17,869 bases of DNA from Candidatus Aminicenantota bacterium (GTDB lineage: Bacteria; Acidobacteriota; Aminicenantia; UBA2199). The position numbers were made by a program, and so were the translations under genes. A model generated the notes under the pieces. The model saw only the letters and a list, made by a program, of their open reading frames with translations. It was not told the DNA's origin and made no database searches. Shown in pieces: positions 1 through 7,528 of the stretch. The stretch's first letter is position 1, and every line of letters begins with the position of its first letter. The stretch is taken from contig CP070627.1 in the NCBI GenBank assembly GCA_020355945.1, positions 6,024,345 through 6,042,213 of the forward strand, written 5' to 3'.

Positions 1-20
1 AAAATAACTAAAAAATTAGC

Positions 21-50
21 CACGAAGTTACACGAAGAGACACGAAGAAA
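21..50. repeat. Three tandem 10-bp CACGAAG units
   Basis: Three exactly adjacent 10-bp units begin with CACGAAG (CACGAAGTTA, CACGAAGAGA, CACGAAGAAA). This CACGAAG-type intergenic repeat is widespread in environmental bacterial genomes. It lies in a stretch without genes. It has no spacer structure, so it is not a CRISPR. Confidence 0.7.
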
Positions 51-67
51 AAATAGACATAAATACA

Positions 68-158
68 ATTGTAGGGGTTTGATTCATCAAACCCCGTAGA
101 GGCGTGGATGAATTGCCCGGGCCGGGCTCGATAAATCAAGCCGTGAAGCATCTACAAT
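68..158. repeat. Palindromic intergenic element of about 91 bp
   Basis: The element is bounded by a 7-bp inverted repeat: ATTGTAG at 68-74 and CTACAAT at 152-158. Inside, GGGGTTTGA (74-82) and TCAAACCCC (87-95) form a perfect 9-bp stem with a 4-nt loop. A weaker inverted repeat follows (GGGCTCGAT...ATCAAGCC, about 124-142). No coding potential is apparent. This looks like a REP or MITE-like palindromic element, but I cannot show copies elsewhere from this window. Confidence 0.55.
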
Positions 159-205
159 AGAATGGAGTAAGCGAGGATATAATTTTCATGGGTCTCCGGG
201 CGTCG

Positions 206-233
206 TTTTCCGCGCCTGGCACCTTTATTGTTT
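206..233. repeat. REP-like 28-bp repeat, left copy
   Basis: This copy matches the one at 1860-1887 at 26 of 28 positions. The core is GCCTGGCACC followed by a T-rich run. In the other copy the core is the palindrome GTGCC-T-GGCAC; here one base breaks it. The two copies are in the same orientation and bracket the YARHG gene. Confidence 0.6.
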
Positions 234-294
234 TCGCATCGATGTGAAAAAAAGCACCCGGGGTACAGACAAAGAAAAAGGCACTGGCCTGGGG

Positions 295-321
295 AAGAAA
301 AAGGGACAGGCGAAAGATGTG
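295..321. repeat. 27-bp direct repeat, first copy
   Basis: This A/G-rich segment contains GACAGGCGAAAGATGTG. It matches 435-461 at 24 of 27 positions in the same orientation. The two copies lie about 140 bp apart in the leader region of the YARHG gene. Origin unknown; possibly remnants of a repeated mobile sequence. Confidence 0.5.
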
Positions 322-345
322 AAGATGTGTAAATTAGGATTTCAG

Positions 346-377
346 TTGAATTTTTCCCGGCTTTAGTATATTATAAT
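346..377 (+). promoter_or_regulatory. Candidate promoter of the YARHG gene
   Basis: A TATAAT hexamer at 372-377 sits in an AT-rich patch with overlapping alternatives (TATTAT at 369-374). TTGAAT at 346-351 could serve as -35 with TATTAT at 17-bp spacing; with TATAAT the spacing would be 20 bp. In AT-rich DNA such boxes arise easily, so this is tentative. Confidence 0.3.
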
Positions 378-434
378 AATATGAGAACGAAACCGGAAAC
401 AATAATTTTTCGTTTGCCTAAAAGCCCTGGCCCC

Positions 435-461
435 AAGAAAAGGAGACAGGCGAAAGAGGTG
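435..461. repeat. 27-bp direct repeat, second copy
   Basis: Second copy of the repeat at 295-321 (24 of 27 identical). It ends 4 bp before the ribosome binding site of the YARHG gene, so it would lie in that gene's mRNA leader if the promoter at 346-377 is real. Confidence 0.5.
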
Positions 462-464
462 TTT

Positions 465-470
465 AAGGAG
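465..470 (+). promoter_or_regulatory. Shine-Dalgarno that sets a TTG start
   Basis: AAGGAG ends 8 nt before the TTG at 479. The nearer ATG at 471 is out of frame and reaches a stop after six codons. The spacing supports TTG 479 as the true start of the exported YARHG protein. Confidence 0.6.
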
Positions 471-478
471 ATGATAAA

Positions 479-1804
479 TTGGGGAAAATAATTGGAGGCT
501 TATTCACATGCATATTTCTTATCTTAAGTACGCCCAATACTATCTGGGGAGATGGAGCAGCTTTCATACAAAGTTTAGATGGTGCAGGGGTAATACCTAT
601 TCAAGAACATGATATACGACTATTAGAGGAAAAAGTTGTTATCGACTTAAGAGATAAGACGGTTAAATGTCAGTTCATCCTGGAAAACCTTAAGGACAAA
701 CCCAAACAGATTCTAATGGGTTTTCCTTTTTACAGCGGAAAATTTCCTTTGTCTACCAGTCGTATTGGTAATTGGGCGGAAGAAATAGAAATAGAAAAAG
801 TTAAACGTGTTGATGCTTTTACCGTTTTTGTTGATGGCAAAGAATTAAAGACAGAATTTAAAAATACTAAAAAATATAGTTATGTTTATACCTGGGATGT
901 GGATTTTAGCCCAAATGAGAGGAAGATTGTAGAATGCAAATACAATTTGAAATGGGGAAGTTTCGAAGCGGATGGATCTCAAGAAATATATCGGAAGTCT
1001 TTTTATTATATAACTCATACAGGCGCCCTGTGGGAAGGTAAAATTGCAAAAGCGACATTTCAAATATATTTTAATTTTAATAGCCATAGAGACAAAATCA
1101 ATGGCCCGAATTGTTATTTTATAGAAGAAGTAAGCCTGTATTCTTCTCATCCTAACATCAAAGAGATTTCCACTATATCAAGAGAGCTTAGACCCACTGG
1201 TTATTCCTGGAATAGTGAGAAAAGTATGGCCGAATATATATATTATGATTGGGAACCTGCCGGGGATAAAGAAGATATTGTTTTTACAACTGTAAAAGGC
1301 GTACCCGATTTAAAAGATTGTTTTAATTTCAAAAATTACAAAGGTAACAAATCTCTTTACACAAAAGATGATTTGAAGGTTCCCGGTTATCTATGGGAAT
1401 GTGATGTGGCCAATGGAGATGATATTGTCGATGGAGACGAAAAAACACCGGAAGAGATTAAAAAAGATTGGAAGTTGTTAAAAAGAAAATATCTATATTA
1501 TTTAAGGAATGAAATATTTGCACGACATGGTTATGTTTTTAAAGATAATGGTCTACAGGCCTTCTTTTTAAACATGCACTGGTATAAAAAAAATATCAAC
1601 TTTGATATAAAGACACTGAATAATATTGAAAAATCAAATGTAAGGTCTATCTTAAGAGCTGAGAAAAAAATCAAAATAAGGATTTGGTTACCTAATTTTA
1701 AAATCTTTCCATTCTTTGGCAGAATATTTTTGCCCATGTCTCGAAACAATTTAATATTGGGCGTGTACAGACAAAAAATTTTTTCTCAACTTTTTAAAAC
1801 TTAA
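479..1804 (+). CDS. Exported YARHG-domain protein
   Basis: 441-residue protein of unknown function, probably periplasmic or cell-surface. Residues 1-24 form a signal peptide: a Lys, a hydrophobic stretch, and a likely cleavage near the Trp-Gly-Asp-Gly segment. Residues 25-270 look like an all-beta extracellular region, perhaps distantly DUF4424-like; that is a guess. Residues about 338-393 are a good YARHG domain, with RNEIFARHGYVF (343-354) and the Trp-Tyr pair at 368-369. This domain is usually found in exported proteins, often near the C-terminus. About 45 basic and hydrophobic residues follow it and match nothing I know. The start is TTG, supported by AAGGAG at 465-470. The gene is visibly more AT-rich than the copper genes next to it and sits between two copies of a REP-like repeat, which may hint at acquisition. 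No partner gene is adjacent. Confidence 0.75.
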   Translation: MGKIIGGLFTCIFLILSTPNTIWGDGAAFIQSLDGAGVIPIQEHDIRLLEEKVVIDLRDKTVKCQFILENLKDKPKQILMGFPFYSGKFPLSTSRIGNWAEEIEIEKVKRVDAFTVFVDGKELKTEFKNTKKYSYVYTWDVDFSPNERKIVECKYNLKWGSFEADGSQEIYRKSFYYITHTGALWEGKIAKATFQIYFNFNSHRDKINGPNCYFIEEVSLYSSHPNIKEISTISRELRPTGYSWNSEKSMAEYIYYDWEPAGDKEDIVFTTVKGVPDLKDCFNFKNYKGNKSLYTKDDLKVPGYLWECDVANGDDIVDGDEKTPEEIKKDWKLLKRKYLYYLRNEIFARHGYVFKDNGLQAFFLNMHWYKKNINFDIKTLNNIEKSNVRSILRAEKKIKIRIWLPNFKIFPFFGRIFLPMSRNNLILGVYRQKIFSQLFKT

Positions 1805-1859
1805 AAACGCCGCTTTTGCTCCTCCCTCCCCTCCTCGCCGAAGGTTTTTCCGTTTTCCG

Positions 1860-1887
1860 TTTTCCGTGCCTGGCACCTTTTTTGTTT
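1860..1887. repeat. REP-like 28-bp repeat, right copy
   Basis: Same repeat as 206-233 (26 of 28 identical), with the exact palindrome GTGCCTGGCAC at 1866-1876. It is preceded by a short tandem run of TTTTCCG units (about 1845-1866). The 1805-2022 interval otherwise contains A-rich low-complexity sequence and the copZ promoter region. Confidence 0.6.
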
Positions 1888-1962
1888 AAAAGAAATTCTT
1901 TTAGCTGTAATGAAAAAAATTCAAAAAAAAAGAAAAAATATAGCAAGGAATTGAATCTTCAT

Positions 1963-1990
1963 TTGTCAAAATGATAAAGAGAAATAGAAT
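1963..1990 (+). promoter_or_regulatory. Candidate promoter of the copper operon
   Basis: TTGTCA at 1963-1968 and TAGAAT at 1985-1990 are separated by 16 bp, upstream of the copZ Shine-Dalgarno (AAGGAG, 2010-2015). I see no clear CueR-type or CsoR-type operator, so copper control cannot be assigned from sequence. The surrounding AT-richness makes this a moderate call. Confidence 0.35.
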
Positions 1991-2022
1991 TTAATTAAAC
2001 AAGAACAAGAAGGAGTTGAAAC

Positions 2023-2229
2023 ATGTCAAATAAAACATTTACCGTACCGAACATAAGCTGTGGGCACTGCACCCGCACCATCGAGAGGGAATTGGGCGAA
2101 TTAACCGGCGTCACCCATGTCAAAGCCGAAGCCACTTCCAAACAAGTAACAGTAGAATGGGAAGAACCCGCCACCTGGGACAATATCCGGGCTTTATTGG
2201 AAGAGATCAACTACCCACCGGAGATGTAA
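2023..2229 (+). CDS. copZ: CopZ-like copper chaperone (heavy-metal-associated domain)
   Basis: 68-residue single-domain HMA protein. Cytosolic proteins of this family bind Cu(I) and hand it to a P1B-type ATPase. The metal site is Cys13-Gly-His-Cys16 in the context [21 protein letters not shown] replaces the more common CxSC or CANC spacing residues but keeps CxxC. The length is typical for CopZ (65-70). The start has a good AAGGAG 7 nt upstream. The stop overlaps the ATG of the ATPase gene by one base (TAATG), so the two are almost certainly cotranslated, and this pairing supports a copper role. Other soft metals remain possible in principle. The GC content is higher than in the preceding gene. 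Confidence 0.9.
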   Translation: MSNKTFTVPNISCGHCTRTIERELGELTGVTHVKAEATSKQVTVEWEEPATWDNIRALLEEINYPPEM

Positions 2230-4484
2230 TGCCTGGACAAAAGCAATTAACGTTTCCTGTTGTAGGCATGACCTGTGCCAATTGTGCTGCCAATATCGAG
2301 CGCAGTTTGAAAAAAGTGGAAGGTGTCATCGAGGCTTCGGTGAACTATGCCAACGAGAAAGCCAGTATTACGTATTCCGCCGGCACAGTGACGCGGGCCC
2401 ACCTGGCAGCCGCGGTGCGCAAAGCCGGTTACGACGTGGTAGAAACACCGGCGGACAAAGATGGGGAAGATGCCGAAACAGCAGCCCGTAAAGCCGAAGT
2501 ACGTCACCAGTGGAAGCGTTTCATCGTGGGCCTGTGTTTTTCTTTGCCCTTGTTTTTGATGAGCATGTCTCGTGACTTTCATCTGCTGGGGAATTGGGCA
2601 CATGCGGCCTGGGTTAATTGGTTGTTCTGGGTACTGGCCACACCCGTGCAATTCTATGTGGGCCGGGATTATTACGTAGGGGGCTGGCGAAGCCTGCGCA
2701 GCGGCAGCGCCAATATGGACGTGCTGGTAGCCATGGGGTCCTCGGTGGCTTACTTTTACAGTATTACCGTCCTGGCAGCCAGAACCTTTGGTTCCGATGC
2801 ATTGGGACAGCATGTTTATTTTGAAACCTCCGCCGTAATCATTACCCTGATCGTGCTGGGCAAACTCCTGGAAGCCCGTGCCAAAGGGCACACCAGTGAA
2901 GCCATTAAAAAACTTATCGGCTTGCAGCCCAAAACAGCCCGCGTCGTAAGGAATAACACGGAAATTGACATTCCTGTGGCCGAAGTAATCAGCGGGGATG
3001 TGGTGATTGTGCGACCGGGTGAAAAAATCCCGGTTGACGGTGTGGTCATAGAGGGCTATTCGGCCGTAGATGAGAGTATGGTCACCGGTGAAAGCTTGCC
3101 TGTGGACAGGAAAACCGGCGATACCGTCATCGGCGCCACCATCAACAAACAAGGCCTGCTAAAGGTCAAAGCCACCAAAGTAGGCAAAGAAACAGCCCTG
3201 GCCCAGATCATCAAACTGGTGGAACAGGCACAAGGCAGTAAAGCTCCTATCCAGCGTGTTGTAGACCGGGTATCTGCTTATTTTGTTCCTTTTGTCATTG
3301 GCGCGGCTTTCCTGGTGCTGGTCATCTGGCTGCTCAGTGGGGCCGGTTTTGTACCGGCACTTATCCGGTTAACCGCCGTACTTGTCATTGCCTGCCCCTG
3401 TGCCATGGGTTTGGCCACTCCCACTTCCATCATGGTGGGGGTGGGTAAAGGCGCCCAAAAAGGCATCCTTTTTAAGGACAGTGCCGCCCTGGAACAGGCG
3501 CACCGGTTGAATGCCATCATACTGGACAAAACCGGCACGATTACCAGGGGAGAACCGGCAGTGACAGATATCTTCTCCATGGCAGGGGCTCGATTCCCGG
3601 ATAAAGAGCTGCTGCGCCTGGCAGCTTCAGCCGAACGAGGCTCAGAGCATCCGCTGGGAGAGGCAATTGTGCGCTCAGCCAAAGAAAGGGGGTTGAAATT
3701 AAGCGAACCTGTTTCGTTTGCAGGAATTGCCGGTCATGGCATCCGGGCTGAGATAGACGGCCTTCACATCCTGGTAGGCAATTTACGCCTTATGCAGCAG
3801 GCATTGATTCCCCTCAACGGCCTTGAATCCCAGGCCCGGCAATTGGAGCAGCAGGGCCGGACCGCCATGTGGCTGGCGGTTGACGGTCAGGCCACTGCGG
3901 TCATCGGTGTGGCAGACACCATTAAAGAAGGTTCTAAAGAGGCGGTTGCCAGGCTAAAAACCCAGGGACTCACCGTGGTGATAATGACAGGGGACAATGA
4001 AACCACAGCCAGGGGGATCGCTGCCGAAGTCGGCATTGAACGCGTTTTTGCAGGAGTGCTGCCGGGAGACAAAGCCGCTAAAGTAGAACAACTGCAAGCA
4101 GAAGGGTACGTGGCAGCCATGGTAGGCGACGGCATTAATGACGCCCCTGCCCTGGCACAGGCGGATGTAGGCATCGCTATCGGCACCGGTACGGATGTAG
4201 CTATGGAAACCGCTGCAGTGACCTTAATGCGAGGTGATTTGCGCAGTGTCCCCCAGGCCATCACCCTGTCCAAAGCCACGATGCGCAATATCAAACAAAA
4301 CCTGGGCTGGGCGTTTGGTTATAACATCCTGTTGATCCCCATTGCAGCAGGAATCCTGGCCCCATTTGCCTGGGCTCCCGGTTTTTTGCAGCAGTTACAT
4401 CCTATTTTAGCTGCCGGTGCCATGGCCTTCTCCAGCCTCAGTGTCGTCACCAATGCCCTGCGTTTGCGAAGATTGAAACTATAA
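2229..4484 (+). CDS. copA: Copper-exporting P1B-type ATPase
   Basis: 751-residue inner-membrane ATPase expected to pump Cu(I) out of the cytosol. One N-terminal HMA domain carries the CxxC site Cys16-Ala-Asn-Cys19. Then follow hydrophobic helices (from about residue 96), the actuator-domain TGES loop, the transmembrane metal motif Cys389-Pro-Cys391, the phosphorylation motif DKTGT (Asp433), the SEHP motif (His474-Pro475) and GDGINDAP (Asp634). CPC with the HP motif is the P1B-1 (Cu+) signature. An in-frame start at 2157 would lie inside copZ and add 24 unrelated residues. The ATG at 2229, overlapping the copZ stop as TAATG, begins directly before the HMA domain and is preferred. Complete length, no defects seen. 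The next gene starts 52 bp downstream. Confidence 0.95.
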   Translation: MPGQKQLTFPVVGMTCANCAANIERSLKKVEGVIEASVNYANEKASITYSAGTVTRAHLAAAVRKAGYDVVETPADKDGEDAETAARKAEVRHQWKRFIVGLCFSLPLFLMSMSRDFHLLGNWAHAAWVNWLFWVLATPVQFYVGRDYYVGGWRSLRSGSANMDVLVAMGSSVAYFYSITVLAARTFGSDALGQHVYFETSAVIITLIVLGKLLEARAKGHTSEAIKKLIGLQPKTARVVRNNTEIDIPVAEVISGDVVIVRPGEKIPVDGVVIEGYSAVDESMVTGESLPVDRKTGDTVIGATINKQGLLKVKATKVGKETALAQIIKLVEQAQGSKAPIQRVVDRVSAYFVPFVIGAAFLVLVIWLLSGAGFVPALIRLTAVLVIACPCAMGLATPTSIMVGVGKGAQKGILFKDSAALEQAHRLNAIILDKTGTITRGEPAVTDIFSMAGARFPDKELLRLAASAERGSEHPLGEAIVRSAKERGLKLSEPVSFAGIAGHGIRAEIDGLHILVGNLRLMQQALIPLNGLESQARQLEQQGRTAMWLAVDGQATAVIGVADTIKEGSKEAVARLKTQGLTVVIMTGDNETTARGIAAEVGIERVFAGVLPGDKAAKVEQLQAEGYVAAMVGDGINDAPALAQADVGIAIGTGTDVAMETAAVTLMRGDLRSVPQAITLSKATMRNIKQNLGWAFGYNILLIPIAAGILAPFAWAPGFLQQLHPILAAGAMAFSSLSVVTNALRLRRLKL

Positions 4485-4520
4485 TATGCACCATGAAAAA
4501 AGGAAAGGGGAAAAGAAAAG

Positions 4521-4529
4521 AAGGAAAGG
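4521..4529 (+). promoter_or_regulatory. Shine-Dalgarno deciding the start of the short radical-SAM gene
   Basis: AAGGAAAGG lies 7 nt before the ATG at 4537. An upstream in-frame ATG at 4486 would add 17 Lys/Arg-rich residues translated from the ribosome-binding region itself, so 4537 is preferred. Confidence 0.6.
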
Positions 4530-4536
4530 TTACCTA

Positions 4537-5664
4537 ATGCTAAAATCTTGCCGTCAGACAACACTTCCTATAATCTATCTCACCAATCAATGCGATTTGA
4601 ATTGCTCATATTGTCTTATCAAAAAAAGAAAAGAGACGAGGTATTTTTTAGAGATCAAAGAGTATCAAGCAAGGATTAGGAAACTGCTGGAGAAAAATAA
4701 CCATATTAAATCAATTAACATGACGGGCGGTGAACCTACACTTCATCCCGAGCTATTGAAGATTGTGGATATTACCAGGAAAGTGGGGATCGATCACATT
4801 ATTATAAACACCAATGGAATAATGCTGGCAAAAGACCGGGAATTACTTCAAGCCCTACATGATCGGGATGTTACCCTGGCATTGTCTATTAATTCCATTC
4901 CGTTTAACAGCGTACAAGAAAGACTGTTTGAAAAGCTAAATGATCTTAAAATGCCTGTTGCCATCATTACCATCGCTTCCCACCAGGGCGAAGAAAATTT
5001 GAAGAAAATATATGATTATTTTATTAAAAGCAATATCGTTGTCTCTTTAGAAATCCAACCCATGGTTTTCACGGGCGAAAATGTTCCTGCCAAAAATGAT
5101 TATGAAAAAATCAAGAAAGAAAAAATAACTCTGGATATGATAAAAGAAAAAATAGAACTAATCAGCAATGGAAAAATCTCTACAGGAAGCTATTTCTCCC
5201 CGGGCAATAGTCATGAATCATGCTATCAATCCAATTATTTATTGAAAATCAACGAATCCACCTTTGTTCCCTTCATGGATTTTGTGGATAGAAAGAAATT
5301 TGAAAATCTTTTTAAGGATAATCTCTTCGTTATCACATTAGACAAAGCAGAACAGTTATTCAAAGACACATTATATGAATTGTGGTCAAAAGAGGACAGC
5401 AAACCAAAGGAAAATATCCTGGAGATATTTAAGAAGCTGCTGGAAGAATTATTTCCCCGGGAAAAGATTCCAGGGAGGGAGCAAATAAAGAAACTGCCGG
5501 AATATGTTAAATCCATTGGAATTCATAGTTATATGGATTGCTTTACCTTCAGTGAAGAGCGATTAAGGACCTGCGGCAGGCATATCCTGCTCCATCAAGG
5601 TAAAAAGGTCCCGGTTTGCTATTTCAATCATGTATTAAACCCCACCGCTGGAGTAACATTTTAA
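4537..5664 (+). CDS. Short radical-SAM protein, Tes-like paralogue without the N-terminal metal domain
   Basis: 375 residues. The radical-SAM cluster motif is Cys19-x3-Cys23-x2-Cys26 (NQCDLNCSYC), followed by TGGEPTLHP, the SAM-binding GGEP region. The C-terminal part shares motifs with the two radical-SAM proteins at 14053 and 15513: SHxxC (His226, Cys229), IHSYMD (329-334), RxxC (Cys346) and PVCYFN (Cys361). These may be ligands of an auxiliary cluster. Unlike those two, it starts almost directly at the core and lacks the CxxC/CxxH and CxxxCGLC segments. I infer a member of the radical-SAM group that includes archaeal tetraether synthase; its substrate is unknown. It is 52 bp downstream of copA but its relatives lie in the lipid cluster, so it probably belongs functionally to the right-hand genes. 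A 10-bp stem overlaps its 3' end. Confidence 0.75.
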   Translation: MLKSCRQTTLPIIYLTNQCDLNCSYCLIKKRKETRYFLEIKEYQARIRKLLEKNNHIKSINMTGGEPTLHPELLKIVDITRKVGIDHIIINTNGIMLAKDRELLQALHDRDVTLALSINSIPFNSVQERLFEKLNDLKMPVAIITIASHQGEENLKKIYDYFIKSNIVVSLEIQPMVFTGENVPAKNDYEKIKKEKITLDMIKEKIELISNGKISTGSYFSPGNSHESCYQSNYLLKINESTFVPFMDFVDRKKFENLFKDNLFVITLDKAEQLFKDTLYELWSKEDSKPKENILEIFKKLLEELFPREKIPGREQIKKLPEYVKSIGIHSYMDCFTFSEERLRTCGRHILLHQGKKVPVCYFNHVLNPTAGVTF

Positions 5665-5684
5665 TGGATTTTCTCGGTGGGGTT
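5638..5684 (+). terminator. Inverted repeat over the stop codon, possible terminator
   Basis: AACCCCACCG (5638-5647) and CGGTGGGGTT (5675-5684) are perfect 10-bp complements with a 27-nt loop that contains the stop codon at 5662-5664. No T-run follows, so a canonical intrinsic terminator is not shown. It may be an attenuator, a weak terminator or an mRNA-stabilising hairpin between the radical-SAM and carbamoyltransferase genes. Confidence 0.4.
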
Positions 5685-5734
5685 ATTCTCGCTTTGGTTG
5701 TAGACCGGCTAGTTATGAGAGGAAGGAGGAACTG

Positions 5735-7528
5735 ATGATTCGAAACTATCTTGGAATGTCACTTTCAAGCCATGATCCGGCTATAGCTGTAGTCAATTCA
5801 AGGGGAGAAGTTGTTTTTGCCGAAGGAACAGAACGCTATTATCAAGACAAACGTGGTTGGAACTGTGTTCCTGATAATCTTAATCTTATTTACTCCCTGG
5901 TTAAAAAATATTGTGATCCCGGTGCACAACTGGTTGTCTCCCAAAGTTGGTCATATGGGATGTCTAAAATTCTTAAGGCCTATCTTAATACGCGTCTATT
6001 AGCCTCTATTCCTACCAGGCTCAAAGCTTTTTCATCATATGAACCTGATGATGAGCGATTTGGTTCGGATTATTTTGAGATTCTTGGGAAGTGGTTGGTA
6101 ATCGGCCTATCCGCAAACCTTCGCCAGGCTGGCAATAATATCTCCTATCTTGCTCGTTTGCAATTCGATTATGGAGGCAAACCAGCAATACAAAGGACAA
6201 TTTTAAGAAGAGCTTATAATCACCACCTGAGTCACGCGGCTGCAGCCTGTTACTCAAGTCCGTTTGACGAAGCAGTCTGTGCGGTAATCGATGGATATGG
6301 GGAAATGAGTTCAATGAGTTTCTATGGTTACCAGGATGGCAAAATAACAAAGGTCTTTACAAAACGATACCCGGGATTATCAGCGCCGCCAAGTATAGGC
6401 ATATTCTATGCTATCCTATGCTGGGCATGTGGATTTGATCCGCTCAAGGGTGAGGAGTGGAAAGTGATGGGGCTTGCCCCCTATGGCTCATTTAACCGGG
6501 AGATATACGATCTGCTGCGACCAGTGATCAAAGTCAAGGACCTTTGCTTACAGGCTCCTCGAGATGCACCTGCACGAATAGGGAAGTTATTACGTATGAG
6601 AAGACCTATTGGTTCCTCACCATTAGAGGGGGCAGATATTGCATACACCGGTCAATTGATCTTTTCTGAGGTATGCCAGGAAATATTGAACAATCTCTAT
6701 AACTATGGCATTTCTGAAAATCTTATTTTAACCGGAGGTTGTGCACTTAACGCTTCATGGAATGGAAAAATCCTGGAAAAAACACCATTCAAAGAATTAT
6801 ACATTTTCTCAGCCCCGGGAGATGACGGGAATGCTATTGGCGCGGCATTACTTTCCTATTACCAGGACACCCCCCCTCGATCCGCGCCCTGCGTTTTGCA
6901 ATCTCCGTACCTTGGTAGTAGAATGTCCGAATTGTCATTAGAGAATTTAAAAAAGTACAGCAAACTCCGTATCACATTTTTAGATTCGGCAAAGGTGCCT
7001 GGAGTAGGAGCACAGTTGCTGGCGGATGGTAAGATTATTGGCTGGGTACAAGGAAGGGCTGAATTCGGACCCCGTGCACTTGGTAACCGCTCGATCCTTG
7101 CTGATCCACGACGGTCTGATATTAAGGAAGTGCTAAATACCAGTATTAAATTTCGTGAAGAATTTCGACCCTTTGCTCCTTCAATTTTGCATGAGTATGG
7201 CCCTCAATACTTTGAGAACTATCAGAAATCTCCTTATATGGAGCGGACGCTTCACTTTAAAGATGAGATAGTAGAGAAGGTCCCGGGGGTAGTCCATGTA
7301 AATAGAACCGGGAGACTGCAAACAGTAGAGCGTGGAATGAATGAGCGCTTCTATGATTTAATCGCCGCTTTCAAACGGTTGACCGGGATACCATTGGTTT
7401 TGAACACCAGCTTTAATATCATGGGTAAACCTATTATTCATTCTGTGGAAGACGCAATTGCAGTCTTTCACACCACTGGCCTGGATGCGTTAATCATTGA
7501 GAATTTATTGATAGAAAAATCAATTTAA
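5735..7528 (+). CDS. NodU/CmcH-family O-carbamoyltransferase
   Basis: 597 residues, a normal length for the family. These enzymes move the carbamoyl group of carbamoyl phosphate, through a carbamoyl-adenylate, to a hydroxyl group of an antibiotic, Nod factor or sugar. The N-terminal Kae1/TsaD-like ASKHA domain shows the metal-binding NHHLSHAAAA segment (His163, His164, His167), GGCALN at 334-339 and GDDGNAIGAA with Asp363-Asp364. The C-terminal YrdC-like domain has GRAEFGPRALGNRS (440-453), REEFRPFAPS (474-483) and a terminal LNTSFNIMGKPI. An excellent AAGGAGG (5723-5729) lies 5 nt before the ATG. The methyltransferase gene starts on the next base after its stop. The pair looks like tailoring enzymes for a hydroxylated metabolite or head group; the acceptor cannot be read from the sequence. 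Confidence 0.9.
   Translation: MIRNYLGMSLSSHDPAIAVVNSRGEVVFAEGTERYYQDKRGWNCVPDNLNLIYSLVKKYCDPGAQLVVSQSWSYGMSKILKAYLNTRLLASIPTRLKAFSSYEPDDERFGSDYFEILGKWLVIGLSANLRQAGNNISYLARLQFDYGGKPAIQRTILRRAYNHHLSHAAAACYSSPFDEAVCAVIDGYGEMSSMSFYGYQDGKITKVFTKRYPGLSAPPSIGIFYAILCWACGFDPLKGEEWKVMGLAPYGSFNREIYDLLRPVIKVKDLCLQAPRDAPARIGKLLRMRRPIGSSPLEGADIAYTGQLIFSEVCQEILNNLYNYGISENLILTGGCALNASWNGKILEKTPFKELYIFSAPGDDGNAIGAALLSYYQDTPPRSAPCVLQSPYLGSRMSELSLENLKKYSKLRITFLDSAKVPGVGAQLLADGKIIGWVQGRAEFGPRALGNRSILADPRRSDIKEVLNTSIKFREEFRPFAPSILHEYGPQYFENYQKSPYMERTLHFKDEIVEKVPGVVHVNRTGRLQTVERGMNERFYDLIAAFKRLTGIPLVLNTSFNIMGKPIIHSVEDAIAVFHTTGLDALIIENLLIEKSI

Noticed and set aside
21..50. Possible CRISPR
   Set aside because: The units are 10 bp, directly adjacent and without spacers; no cas genes are nearby.
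381..491. 36-codon ORF just before and overlapping the YARHG start
   Set aside because: It starts 3 bp after the candidate TATAAT box, so it would begin before the expected transcript start. It has no Shine-Dalgarno and its sequence comes largely from the 27-bp repeat. Probably chance.
2157..2228. Upstream extension of the copper ATPase
   Set aside because: These 24 codons lie within copZ in another frame and match nothing. The ATG at 2229 has the coupling overlap and begins at the HMA domain.
2247..3152. 301-codon open frame on the minus strand
   Set aside because: It lies entirely opposite copA, whose motifs are complete. The antisense frame has no domain pattern and is a by-product of codon bias.
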